The notes beneath the pieces were generated by a model, which saw only the letters and a program-made list of their open reading frames with translations, had not been told where the DNA came from and searched no databases. 64,000 bases of DNA from Peribacillus muralis (GTDB lineage Bacteria > Bacillota > Bacilli > Bacillales > DSM-1321). The stretch is from positions 1,292,001 through 1,356,000 of the forward strand of contig NZ_CP017080.1 in NCBI RefSeq assembly GCF_001645685.2, written 5' to 3'. Below, piece after piece: positions 41,503 to 50,540 of this stretch (position 1 is its first letter; every line of letters begins with the position of its first letter). A program made the translations under genes and the position numbers.

Positions 41503-42288
41503 TCATAAAAGGGATTCTGCCCCGTCGATATAAACCTCCGTACCGGTGATGTGTGACGACATATCCGAGGCTAAAAACAATACAAGGTCTCCAGCCTGCT
41601 CTGTGGTTCCGGCTTTATTGGCTAAAGGCTGAGAGCCCTGAGGATATTCGATGGGAATCCTGATTTTCTTTAAGCTTTCATCTTCAGGGAAAGTGTTGTC
41701 GTGGATATTCGTATCTATTGAGCCTGGACAAATCATATTGACCCTGATTTTGTATTTTGCCAGTTCGAGGGCAGCCATTTTACCGAACGCGACCTGCCCA
41801 GCTTTGGAGGAGCTATAGGCGGAAAAACCAAAGTTCTTGAAAAAACGGTTCCCATTGATGGAGCTGTTGATGACGATGCTGCCGCCCGTTTCCTTCATGT
41901 ATGGAATGGCGTATTTGATGGTGAGAAAGGTTCCTTTAAGGTTGATGGTGTGCGTCTGATCCCAATCTTCCGGCTTGATGTCTTCAATGGGGGCAATCAC
42001 CCCGTTGATGCCTGCGTTGGCAAAAACGAAGTCAATTTTTCCGAAATGGTCATAGGCAACCTTGAATGCATGTTCAACTTGCTCAGGCATCGATACATCG
42101 GTTTTAATGATGAAAGCTTCCCGGCCTAGATGTTCTACCTCTGCCTTCACCTTTTCAGCCTTTTCCACGGTTCGATCAAAAAAGATGATGTTCGCGCCGT
42201 TTTCAGCTAGCTTCAATGCTGCCCCCCGGCCAATTCCCGATCCTCCGCCGGTAATGATGGCCACTTTATCTTTCATTAAATCTGACAT
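41503..42288 (-). CDS. Short-chain dehydrogenase/reductase
   Basis: About 261 aa. The cofactor motif is IITGGGSGIGRGAAL, with NAGINGVIAP and the catalytic FSAYSSSKAGQVAFGKM (Tyr-x3-Lys), and a preceding SSINGN serine. The end ITGTEVYIDGAESLL is typical of SDRs. Substrate unknown. I place the start at ATG 42288; a GTG nine bases upstream is closer to the AAAGGAG site but spaced only 3 nt. It stands alone, divergent from the following oxidoreductase. Confidence 0.87.
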   Translation of the reverse strand: MSDLMKDKVAIITGGGSGIGRGAALKLAENGANIIFFDRTVEKAEKVKAEVEHLGREAFIIKTDVSMPEQVEHAFKVAYDHFGKIDFVFANAGINGVIAPIEDIKPEDWDQTHTINLKGTFLTIKYAIPYMKETGGSIVINSSINGNRFFKNFGFSAYSSSKAGQVAFGKMAALELAKYKIRVNMICPGSIDTNIHDNTFPEDESLKKIRIPIEYPQGSQPLANKAGTTEQAGDLVLFLASDMSSHITGTEVYIDGAESLL

Positions 42289-42493
42289 AAACTTCACACG
42301 CTCCTTTTTTAGTTTTCTTTCCCCTTCAGGGAGTATGTAGAAACCTCATGGCAGTAGTAATATAGGAAATTATAAACGAATATTGCCTGAAAAATCCAAT
42401 TTGAACCGTTGTCGTTGGACATTATGTTTTATTTTTTTATGAATTGTCGGTATATTGAGTACATAATAAGTTAGCTTGAAAGGGGATAGGATT

Positions 42494-43480
42494 TTGATAC
42501 GACTAGGGGTAATAGGTACGAATTGGATCACGGAACGATTTTTGGAGGGGGCAAAGCATGTAGCGGATCTATCGTTGACGGCGGTATATTCACGGACGGA
42601 AGAGAAGGCAAAGGAATTTGCCGGGAAGTACAGAGTGTCGAGAATTTTTACGAATTTGGAGGAAATGGCCGCAAGCGATGAGATCGATGCTGTTTATATA
42701 GCCAGCCCCAACTCTCATCATTGCCGGCAGGCTGTATTATTTTTACAAGGTAAGAAGCATGTATTATGTGAAAAACCAATGGCTTCGAATGTCAGAGAAG
42801 TGAAGCAAATGATCGAGGCAGCCCAACAAAATGGGGTCCTGTTGATGGAAGCGATGAAATCAACGATCATGCCTAATTTCCGAAGTGTCCAGGAAAATAT
42901 CGGAAAAATAGGCGAAGTCCGCCGCTTTACTGCAAGCTTTTGTCAATATTCCTCGCGCTATGACTCGTATAAACAGGGCACAGTGCTGAATGCATTCAAT
43001 CCCGAATTTTCAAGTGGTTCGTTAATGGATTTGGGCATCTATGTCCTGTATCCACTTGTTGTACTATTCGGTAAACCTAATAAGGTGCAGGCAACAGGAA
43101 CGATGCTAGAATCAGGTGTTGATGGACAGGGCTCGATCTTGCTTTCTTACGATGATATGGAAGCAGTCGTCATGTATTCGAAGATAACCCAATCAGATCA
43201 GCCAACTGAAATCCAGGGAGAACTTGGAAGTATCCTGATACAAAAAATTTCAGGGCCTGTTGCAGCAAGTATCCAGTACCGCGATGGAACGGCTGAAAAT
43301 ATCACGGTAAATCAGGATATGCCGTCGATGTATTATGAAGCGAAAGAATTCGTTGAATTGATACAGCAGGGGAAAAAGCAGTCCGATATAAATTCTTTCT
43401 CCCACTCACTAGCAACGATGGAAATCATGGATGAAGCAAGACGCCAAATCGGTATCGTCTTCCCTGCAGACCGATTATGA
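42494..43480 (+). CDS. Gfo/Idh/MocA-family oxidoreductase
   Basis: About 328 aa. The NAD(P)-binding start is RLGVIGTNWITERFL, followed by the family lysine motif HVLCEKPMASN and the C-terminal domain with SGSLMDLGIYVLYPLV. It oxidises or reduces a sugar or polyol derivative; the substrate is not deducible. TTG 42494 follows AAAGGGGATAGG; the frame opens 18 nt earlier. It lies upstream of an IscA-like gene and a flavin oxidoreductase, but gaps make a shared operon uncertain. Confidence 0.87.
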   Translation: MIRLGVIGTNWITERFLEGAKHVADLSLTAVYSRTEEKAKEFAGKYRVSRIFTNLEEMAASDEIDAVYIASPNSHHCRQAVLFLQGKKHVLCEKPMASNVREVKQMIEAAQQNGVLLMEAMKSTIMPNFRSVQENIGKIGEVRRFTASFCQYSSRYDSYKQGTVLNAFNPEFSSGSLMDLGIYVLYPLVVLFGKPNKVQATGTMLESGVDGQGSILLSYDDMEAVVMYSKITQSDQPTEIQGELGSILIQKISGPVAASIQYRDGTAENITVNQDMPSMYYEAKEFVELIQQGKKQSDINSFSHSLATMEIMDEARRQIGIVFPADRL

Positions 43481-43590
43481 GCATCTAATCGGAACTGACT
43501 AAAGCAGTTAGGGTATAAATGGATGTTACGGATTACCTTAAGTTGGGTACAATTGAGTACATGGACAATTTTATTGCTGGAGGAATGGAC

Positions 43591-43902
43591 ATGAAATGCA
43601 AAATTAATCGGAATGCAGCAAAGGTTTTACATAATATGCTGAACACGGATGAAGCGAATGGAAAAATGGTCCGTGTGTATATCACCCATATGCATGGAGA
43701 CCATGCTCATTATGAGATGAAGCTGGATACACCCACAGAGCATGACGAAATCGTCAAAACAGATAAAGATATTGATATTTTGCTGGACTCACGTGAGGAA
43801 TTCCTTGATGGTGTCTGGATTAAATATTTTTACGTACCTGAAGAAGGCTTTGAAATCACCAATCCTTCTAAAGAACCGCAAGGGCATCATCATCACCATT
43901 AA
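43591..43902 (+). CDS. HesB/IscA-like protein with natural His tail
   Basis: 103 aa. It resembles HesB/IscA-type proteins in the KINRNAAKVLHNML start, MKLDTPTEHDEIVKTDKDID and ILLDSREEFLDGVWIKYFYV. The cysteines that bind iron-sulfur clusters in IscA are absent: the only cysteine is residue 3. The C-terminus ends in five histidines, and THMHGDHAHYE is also histidine-rich, so metal binding is plausible. Start ATG 43591 follows GGAGG; an upstream in-frame extension is less likely. Confidence 0.75.
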   Translation: MKCKINRNAAKVLHNMLNTDEANGKMVRVYITHMHGDHAHYEMKLDTPTEHDEIVKTDKDIDILLDSREEFLDGVWIKYFYVPEEGFEITNPSKEPQGHHHHH

Positions 43903-43941
43903 CAATAGAACAACATTAGAACTTGAAGGGGGACGATTAGC

Positions 43942-45063
43942 ATGAATCAAAAATACGAAAAGATCTTTCAACCATATAAATTTTCATCAGGGGTCGAAGT
44001 GAAAAACCGTATCATGATGGCCCCGATGACCACCTATTCTTCAGATGATCAAGGGGTAGTGACCGATGCGGAACTTGCATACTACGCCGATCGCTCTGCA
44101 GGTGTTGGCGCAGTGATTACCGCGTGTGCTTTTGTCATCGCCGGCGGCAAAGGGTTTCCGGGCCAATTAAGTGCAGAGGACGATTCCTTCATTCCATCGT
44201 TAAGAAAATTGGCGGAAACGATTCAATCTAATGGGTCAAAAGCGATTTTACAAATATATCATGGCGGTCGCCAAAGCCCTCCGGAATTACTGCCTGATAA
44301 CCAACCGGTTTCAGCCAGTTCCGTTGCTTCGAAAGAGGATGCACCGGTACCGAGGGAAATGAGTGAAGAAGACATACAAGACGTTATTAGGGCATTTGGA
44401 GAAGCGACAAGAAGGGCGATTGAAGCAGGGTTTGATGGTGTGGAAATCCATGGCGCCAATACATACTTGCTCCAACAGTTCTTCTCTCCACACTCGAATC
44501 GACGTACCGATAAATGGGGAGGGACATTAGGCAAACGGTTGATTTTCCCGCTCACAGTCGTGAATGAAGTGGAGAAAACAGTTGCTGAGCATGCCAACAA
44601 GCCATTTATCATCGGCTACCGCTTATCTCCGGAAGAAGGCAGCAATCCAGGAATTACATTGGATGATACGCTGCAGCTTGTTGATAGATTGGCGAATCAA
44701 AATCTTGATTACCTGCATATTTCGGTAGGCCATTTCTGGAATGGTTCCTTCCGTGAGAGTGACAGGACCAAGTCACGAATCGTTAAAATTTACGACAAAG
44801 TGGGAAACCGTATCCCGGTCGTCGGTGTAGGTGCCCTGCACACTCCGGATGAAGTGGCTGAAGCTATGGAAACGGGTGTACCCTTTATCGCCCTTGGCCG
44901 TGAACTACTGATGGAACCGCATTGGATCGAAAAAATCAGGTCAGGAAAAGAAATGGAAATCCGAACGACGCTTTCCAAAAAAGATCAAGCTGAACTGGTC
45001 ATTCCCGATCCGCTTTGGGAAAAGCTAATTGGGGTGAAAGGGTGGCTCCCGGTCGTGGATTGA
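43942..45063 (+). CDS. yqiG: NADH:flavin oxidoreductase, old yellow enzyme family (YqiG-like)
   Basis: 373 aa TIM-barrel flavoprotein. It has NRIMMAPMTTYSSDDQG at the start, AILQIYHGGRQSPP, AGFDGVEIHGANTYLLQQFF and SPHSNRRTDKWGG, then VGVGALHTPDEV with ALGRELLMEPHW. These bind FMN and the substrate oxygen. It reduces activated enones or related compounds; physiological substrate unknown. GGGGG lies before the ATG. A strong terminator follows. Confidence 0.92.
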   Translation: MNQKYEKIFQPYKFSSGVEVKNRIMMAPMTTYSSDDQGVVTDAELAYYADRSAGVGAVITACAFVIAGGKGFPGQLSAEDDSFIPSLRKLAETIQSNGSKAILQIYHGGRQSPPELLPDNQPVSASSVASKEDAPVPREMSEEDIQDVIRAFGEATRRAIEAGFDGVEIHGANTYLLQQFFSPHSNRRTDKWGGTLGKRLIFPLTVVNEVEKTVAEHANKPFIIGYRLSPEEGSNPGITLDDTLQLVDRLANQNLDYLHISVGHFWNGSFRESDRTKSRIVKIYDKVGNRIPVVGVGALHTPDEVAEAMETGVPFIALGRELLMEPHWIEKIRSGKEMEIRTTLSKKDQAELVIPDPLWEKLIGVKGWLPVVD

Positions 45064-45081
45064 ACGTGAAAATCAAGAGTG

Positions 45082-45119
45082 AAAAAACCGTCCTCCAATG
45101 AATGGAGGACGGTTTTTTG
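45082..45119 (+). terminator. Terminator of yqiG-like gene
   Basis: Sixteen-bp arms (45082-45097 and 45103-45118) rich in GC with A and T tails. Convergent with the LacI-family gene. Confidence 0.88.
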
Positions 45120-45164
45120 GATGTAAACACATTTTGTGAAGATTCGTCCTGAACTCTCCATAAT

Positions 45165-46175
45165 TCACATCTCGGCTACGGAATTTTGGATGATGTTTTC
45201 AGTTGGAATGATCGTATGCTGGTTCGGGCTCGAAGCGTTCTGGATCTTTGCAAAAAGGATCTGTGTCGCAACATCTCCTAGCTTCCTCACGGGAATTTCC
45301 TTACAAGTCAGAGATGGGGAAAGGAATGGATGTAAATGTGAATTGCTGTAACCAACAATCGATAGGTCTTTTGGAATGGAGATTCCATTTTCCGCTGCCA
45401 TCTTATAAATACTCATCACTTTAAGATCATCAGTGGCAAAAATGGCCGTAGGTCGGTTATTTCCCAGTATTTTTTTGGCTGACTGATAAGCGGCATCAAT
45501 GGTATAGCCACTATTTAAGGTCCATTCATCCTTTAGTGGGAGCCCATTTGCTTTCATGCATGATTTATATCCTTCCAATCGGTCGATGGATACATGATAA
45601 TCGAGTGGAGAATGCAGGCAGGCAATATCACGGTGTCCTTTATCGATCAAGTATTGCGTCAAGTCATAACTGTCAATGTAGTTATTCGTGTCTACAGAAA
45701 AAACATTTTTATAATCTCCCTCAACCTTGCCAATGACCACTATAGGAATATTGAATGGGTCAATTTGTTGGAAAAAGTTCTCATTAGCAGGGGAACTTAG
45801 CATAATTATCCCTTTTATGAATTTCTCTTTTATTTTTCTAATGCATTTTTGAAGCTCGTCCTGGCTGTTTTTTGCAGTCTGTAAAATCACATCGAAGTTT
45901 AGTTCTTCGGCATTGGTTGATATGGCATGGATAATTTCAGAGAAAAAAGGGTTATTGGCGGTAGTCTTGGTAGAACGAGATAGCACCATGATGGCATCAA
46001 ATCCTGAGGATAGGGCCCTGGCTAATTTACTGGGATGATAATTCAATTGCTCAATTGCTTTCAACACGCGCTCACGCGATTCTTCAGAGATATTGCTTTG
46101 ATTGTTGAGTACTCGTGATACGGTGGATTTTGAAACCATTGCAACACGGGCGATATCGTAAATGGTGTGTCCCAA
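45165..46175 (-). CDS. LacI-family repressor of the glucoside operon
   Basis: 336 aa. The helix-turn-helix is TIYDIARVAMVSKSTVSRVL, followed by the hinge YHPSKLARALSSG, then a periplasmic-binding-like sugar domain with SVDTNNYIDSYDLTQYLID, RPTAIFATDDLKVM and SIVGYSN. Start TTG 46175 follows AGGAGGGGGG; a longer frame lacks a site. It is divergent from the ycj-like operon, so it most likely represses that operon and responds to a sugar or sugar phosphate. Three CG-centred palindromes lie in the intergenic gap. Confidence 0.9.
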   Translation of the reverse strand: MGHTIYDIARVAMVSKSTVSRVLNNQSNISEESRERVLKAIEQLNYHPSKLARALSSGFDAIMVLSRSTKTTANNPFFSEIIHAISTNAEELNFDVILQTAKNSQDELQKCIRKIKEKFIKGIIMLSSPANENFFQQIDPFNIPIVVIGKVEGDYKNVFSVDTNNYIDSYDLTQYLIDKGHRDIACLHSPLDYHVSIDRLEGYKSCMKANGLPLKDEWTLNSGYTIDAAYQSAKKILGNNRPTAIFATDDLKVMSIYKMAAENGISIPKDLSIVGYSNSHLHPFLSPSLTCKEIPVRKLGDVATQILFAKIQNASSPNQHTIIPTENIIQNSVAEM

Positions 46176-46412
46176 TAATGTTCCCCCCCTCCTGGTATGG
46201 TTCTGTATGATCTTTTCTTCTTGATTTTTAAGGTTCATAGTACATTTGGTTCATGAACGTGAAAGAGAGCGGTTTCATAGGGTAAATTATATGGGTGAAA
46301 CGTGATGCTGGCAATAGTAATTTTATAACCGATAGGCAAGCGGGCGAAGAAAGCTGATTTAGCTTGTATGCGAAACTCATAAATAAAGCAGGAATTGCTG
46401 CTTTGGTTTTCG

Positions 46413-46503
46413 TTGACAGAAAGCGCTTACTGTATTATATTTTGTTTGTGGGAGCGGTACCACGAACAAAATATCAATCTATCAATTTATGGAAACGGTT
46501 CCA
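46413..46503 (+). promoter_or_regulatory. Promoter with three CG-centred operator/cre-like palindromes
   Basis: TTGACA (46413-46418), 17 nt, TATATT (46436-46441). The spacer holds AGAAAGCGCTTACT (46418-46431), a cre-like site. Further sites are GTGGGAGCGGTACCAC (46448-46463) inside a longer inverted repeat (46442-46470, 10 of 11 pairs), and TGGAAACGGTTCCA (46490-46503), just before the ribosome site. CcpA and the LacI-type repressor both recognise such palindromes, so I cannot assign each site. Confidence 0.75.
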
Positions 46504-46517
46504 AGGAGGAGGCGTAT

Positions 46518-48203
46518 ATGGAATATATCAAACAAAGGCTGTCTGCAATATATGGGGAATCTGAAGCACAAAAGATATGGACTGGCCTGAGAGGGAAGCT
46601 TCTAAAAGCAAAACAAACACATCATAAAGAACGAAAACAAAGATGGGATGAAAAAGATGTTGTATTAATTACTTATTCGGATCAATTTCAAGAGGAAGGA
46701 AAGCCTACATTGGCGACTTTTGAGAAGGTATTCGATCGTTATTTGGCAGACAATTTCGAAATTGTCCATCTTCTTCCTTTTTATCCCTATTCGTCAGACG
46801 ATGGTTTTTCGGTCATGGATTATAAAAAGGTCAATCCGATAGCAGGAGATTGGGGAGATATAGAAAAACTATCCAAGAAAACGAGAATCATGTTTGATTA
46901 TGTGTGCAATCATATTTCGGCAAAGAGTGATTGGTTTAAAGAATACATAAAAGGCAACCCCGAATATGCTGACTTTTTTACGGAGATGGACCAGGATACA
47001 GATCTGAGTGCAGTAACGAGACCAAGACCCACTCCAGTCCTCACCAAGTTTAAACTGGAGGATGGTACAGAAAAATATATTTGGACAACGTTCAGTGAAG
47101 ACCAAATAGATTTGAACTTCAAAAATCCATTTGTATTATTGAAAATGATCGATGTCCTATTATTCTATGTTGAGCATGGTGCGGAATACATCAGGCTAGA
47201 TGCGGTCGGATTCATGTGGAAGGAAGTTGGAAGTACGTGCATCCATCTTGAAAAAACACACCAAATCATCAAACTATTCCGTGATATTGTTGAGGAAGTA
47301 GCTAAAGGAACGGTCATCATCACGGAAACAAATGTACCTCATGAAGACAATATTTCATATTTCGGCAATGGAAGCGATGAAGCACATATGGTTTATCAAT
47401 TTCCCCTACCGCCGCTTGTGCTATATACGATCAATCGCGGCAATGGGAGCGCTCTTACGCAGTGGGCAAGAAACATACAGCCAGCGGGCGATGAAACAAC
47501 CTTCTTCAATTTCCTTGCATCCCACGATGGGATTGGCTTGAATCCTATTCGCGGCATCATCCCGGAAGAAGAAATTCTTGCACTGGTATCTGAACTAAAA
47601 GAAGAAGGGGCTAAGGTGAACTATAAAAAAAATCCGGATAACACACAAAGTCCATATGAGATAAATGTGACATACTTGGACGCATTGAATAAACGGTCGG
47701 ATGATGATGACTTAAGGATGAAACGGTTTTTATCGGCACATTCCATTTTATTATCACTTCAGGGAGTACCAGCGATATACATCCAAAGTATATTGGGGTC
47801 CAGAAATGATTATGATGGTGTGGCCAAAACAGGAATGAACCGTTCCATTAACCGTCAAAAGTATAGATTGGAAGAAATTGAAGCTGAGCTGACAAAACCT
47901 AGTACGTTGCGAAGCAAGATATATCGGGAATTAACGAACATCATTCAGATAAGAAAAGCGGAACACCTATTCCACCCGGATGTGCCAATGGAAGTGTTGG
48001 AAAAAGGAGAAAAGATATTTGCGCTAACGAGGGGCACTGACTCCCGTGAAAGCCTTACCATTATTCATAATATTGCAAATGAACCGGTTGATGTCGAATT
48101 ATCGGGGGAATTTATCAATTTAATGACTGGGGAAGACCTGATTTTCATCAATACTGTAACACTGGATCCTTATCAATTCCTATGGTTGAAATCAAGTAAC
48201 TAG
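46518..48203 (+). CDS. GH13_18 phosphorylase (glucosylglycerate/sucrose phosphorylase type, YcjM-like)
   Basis: 561 aa. A GH13 subfamily 18 barrel: LLPFYPYSSDDGFSVMDY near the start, nucleophile Asp about 228 in YIRLDAVGFMWKEVGSTCIH, acid/base Glu about 270 in IITETNVPHEDNISYFGNG, and transition-state Asp about 337 in ASHDGIGLNPIRG. It breaks an alpha-glucoside with phosphate to give alpha-glucose 1-phosphate and an aglycone. The operon's glycerate kinase and the YcjM-like order favour glucosylglycerate as substrate over sucrose; this is inference. Start ATG 46518 follows AAGGAGGAGG. Confidence 0.88.
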   Translation: MEYIKQRLSAIYGESEAQKIWTGLRGKLLKAKQTHHKERKQRWDEKDVVLITYSDQFQEEGKPTLATFEKVFDRYLADNFEIVHLLPFYPYSSDDGFSVMDYKKVNPIAGDWGDIEKLSKKTRIMFDYVCNHISAKSDWFKEYIKGNPEYADFFTEMDQDTDLSAVTRPRPTPVLTKFKLEDGTEKYIWTTFSEDQIDLNFKNPFVLLKMIDVLLFYVEHGAEYIRLDAVGFMWKEVGSTCIHLEKTHQIIKLFRDIVEEVAKGTVIITETNVPHEDNISYFGNGSDEAHMVYQFPLPPLVLYTINRGNGSALTQWARNIQPAGDETTFFNFLASHDGIGLNPIRGIIPEEEILALVSELKEEGAKVNYKKNPDNTQSPYEINVTYLDALNKRSDDDDLRMKRFLSAHSILLSLQGVPAIYIQSILGSRNDYDGVAKTGMNRSINRQKYRLEEIEAELTKPSTLRSKIYRELTNIIQIRKAEHLFHPDVPMEVLEKGEKIFALTRGTDSRESLTIIHNIANEPVDVELSGEFINLMTGEDLIFINTVTLDPYQFLWLKSSN

Positions 48204-48211
48204 GAGGCAAA

Positions 48212-49519
48212 ATGATGAAATTCAAAATCATGGGTGTAGCGTTGATCTTTGGTTTAAGCATTGCGTTATCAGCCTGCAGCGGCGGAAGCGACAAGGCAGG
48301 CACAGATGAGAACATAACAATCGAGTTCATGCATTCCTCCGTTGAACAGGAGCGCCTGGCGGTGATCAACAAGCTGGTCGATAAATTCGAGAAAGAAAAC
48401 CCGGCTATTAAAATTAAGCAAGTTCCAGTTCAGGAAGATTCATATAATACGAAGATCATCACGTTAGCAAGCGCAGGAAAACTTCCTGCAGTCCTTGAAG
48501 TTGGACAGGATTATGCAAAGGTAATGGATAAGGAGCAGCTCATTGATAAAGAGGCCGTCACCAAAACGCTTGAGAAATCGGGTAAAACGGACTTCTATGA
48601 CGGCGCTTTAAAATTAGTGACTCCAGAAGATGGAAAGGGTTATACCGGAATTCCGATAAGTGGCTGGGTGCAAGGAATTTGGTTCAATAAAGAAATGCTG
48701 GCCTCCAAAGGTTTTGAAGAGCCAAAAACCTGGGATGACGTATTGAAGGTCGCAAAGGCATTTACGGACAGTGGCAGTAAAAAGTACGGCATCGCTTTGC
48801 CAACCGTTGAAGGTGGATTCTCCGAGCAAGCATTCTCTCAATTTGCGCTATCGAACGATGCAAATGTACTTGATGGCAAAGGAAAGCTGGATATGAATAA
48901 AAAATCGATGAAAGAAGCGCTAACTTATTATAAAGAACTAGCGCGATACACGATGCCAGGTTCAAATGATACCACCGAGGTTAAAGATGCTTTCATGAAT
49001 GGAACGACGCCGATGGCTGTATATTCGACTTATATCCTGCCTTCCGTTCATGCGGAAGGTGATGCAGACAATATCGGTTTTGCTATTCCGCAACAAAAAA
49101 CAAAAGCGGTGTATGGAACGGTTTCTGCAATCACCATTTCATCGGGTTTGGAAGATGCACAAAAAGAAGCGGCAGAGAAATTCACGGCGTTTTTGTCTGA
49201 GCCGGAAAATATGACAAATTGGGTATTGATGTCGCCAGGCGGTGCACAGCCAGTTAATAAAGCGGTTACAGAAAACGCTGCCTATCAAGAAAATGAAGTG
49301 GTGAAATCCTTTGGGGATTTATCGACGGAAATTGCGACATCTTTTAACGACATCCAAGTCTTCGGTCTGGCAGGTGGGAAAAACTACTTGAAGATGGGTG
49401 ATATTACGAGCTCAGGCGCCATTTCCACATTAGTGAATGATATTACAGTTGGCGGGAAAAGCGTTGATGGAGAACTAAAAACCGCTGAAAAGAAAATCAA
49501 AGATGTCTTAAGCAAATGA
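48212..49519 (+). CDS. Sugar ABC transporter substrate-binding lipoprotein (YcjN-like)
   Basis: 435 aa. The signal ends in lipobox LSACSGG, so it is exported and lipid-anchored. The mature part is a cluster B sugar-binding protein: ITIEFMHSSVEQERLAVINK, AVLEVGQDYAKVMDKEQL, GIPISGWVQGIWFNKEML and FMNGTTPMAVYSTYILP. It should capture the glucoside used by the operon. GGAGG precedes the ATG, 8 nt past the phosphorylase stop. Confidence 0.9.
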   Translation: MMKFKIMGVALIFGLSIALSACSGGSDKAGTDENITIEFMHSSVEQERLAVINKLVDKFEKENPAIKIKQVPVQEDSYNTKIITLASAGKLPAVLEVGQDYAKVMDKEQLIDKEAVTKTLEKSGKTDFYDGALKLVTPEDGKGYTGIPISGWVQGIWFNKEMLASKGFEEPKTWDDVLKVAKAFTDSGSKKYGIALPTVEGGFSEQAFSQFALSNDANVLDGKGKLDMNKKSMKEALTYYKELARYTMPGSNDTTEVKDAFMNGTTPMAVYSTYILPSVHAEGDADNIGFAIPQQKTKAVYGTVSAITISSGLEDAQKEAAEKFTAFLSEPENMTNWVLMSPGGAQPVNKAVTENAAYQENEVVKSFGDLSTEIATSFNDIQVFGLAGGKNYLKMGDITSSGAISTLVNDITVGGKSVDGELKTAEKKIKDVLSK

Positions 49520-49664
49520 GGTTCAAGGAAAGTTAACATACGGCAAGACCCTCTATTTCATTTATTAAGTCCAAGGCCAGGAAGATTCCATGATCCCTCA
49601 TGGGTCATATGGTTTTGGGGCATCTCATAGGGGAAAAAAGGTATGTATTCAGGGGGGCGTGAAC

Positions 49665-50540
49665 ATGAAAAACAGAGGGAAATCGGATTTGAAGCTGGCA
49701 TGGGTACTGCTTTTTCCAAGTGTCTTTTTAGTGCTTTTGCTTGTGGCATATCCAATGATATCCAATATAAAGATTAGTTTTTTTGATCTACCAATCAATC
49801 CAAGGCTAGATGCAACCTTTGTCGGGTTGAAAAACTATACGGACATACTGACAGATGTCGAATTCATTAAATCATTAGGAATTACCGTTTTATACATGAT
49901 CCTGGCAGTGGCAGGGAGTACGGCATTGGGATTGGCCGTGGCAATCTTCTTTAACCGCCCCTTCAAATTCCGCAAAGCAGCCCGGTCATTAATTATCCTG
50001 TCTTATGTAACCCCTTCGATTTCCTTGGTTTTTGCCTGGAAGTACATGTTCAATAACGGATATGGCGTCATAAATCATTTAGGGGTGGACGTTTTTCATT
50101 TATTTGATAAGGCGCCCCTATGGTTTGACAATCCTGTCAGCAGCTTCATACTAGTCGTGCTTTTTGCAATATGGAGATACTTCCCATATGCATTCATCTC
50201 GTTCCTGGCAATCCTGCAGACAGTGGATTCCAGTTTATATGAAGCAGCGGAGATCGATGGGGCTTCGACCTGGGAGAAGTTCAAGAATGTGACCATCCCG
50301 GCGATCATGCCTGTACTGATAACGATAATAACACTTCGTTCCATCTGGTTATTCTATATGTTCACAGATGTATATCTGTTGACGAACAAAGTGAACATCA
50401 TCGGCATTTACTTGTACGAAACGGCATTTGCCTTTAATGATCTTGGCAAGGCCGCATCCATCTCTGTCATTCTTTTCATTATCCTTTCCATCGTAATAAT
50501 AGCATCAAGAAAGCGGGTGAAATTCAATGGCAATGGCTAG
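49665..50540 (+). CDS. Sugar ABC transporter permease (YcjO-like, MalF type)
   Basis: 291 aa with about six membrane helices and the EAA loop EAAEIDGASTWEKFKNVTIP, which contacts the ATPase. Start ATG 49665 follows GGGGGG; the preceding 145-nt gap after the binding-protein gene is long for this operon and holds no gene. It overlaps the second permease gene by 14 nt. Together they form the channel for the glucoside. Confidence 0.9.
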   Translation: MKNRGKSDLKLAWVLLFPSVFLVLLLVAYPMISNIKISFFDLPINPRLDATFVGLKNYTDILTDVEFIKSLGITVLYMILAVAGSTALGLAVAIFFNRPFKFRKAARSLIILSYVTPSISLVFAWKYMFNNGYGVINHLGVDVFHLFDKAPLWFDNPVSSFILVVLFAIWRYFPYAFISFLAILQTVDSSLYEAAEIDGASTWEKFKNVTIPAIMPVLITIITLRSIWLFYMFTDVYLLTNKVNIIGIYLYETAFAFNDLGKAASISVILFIILSIVIIASRKRVKFNGNG

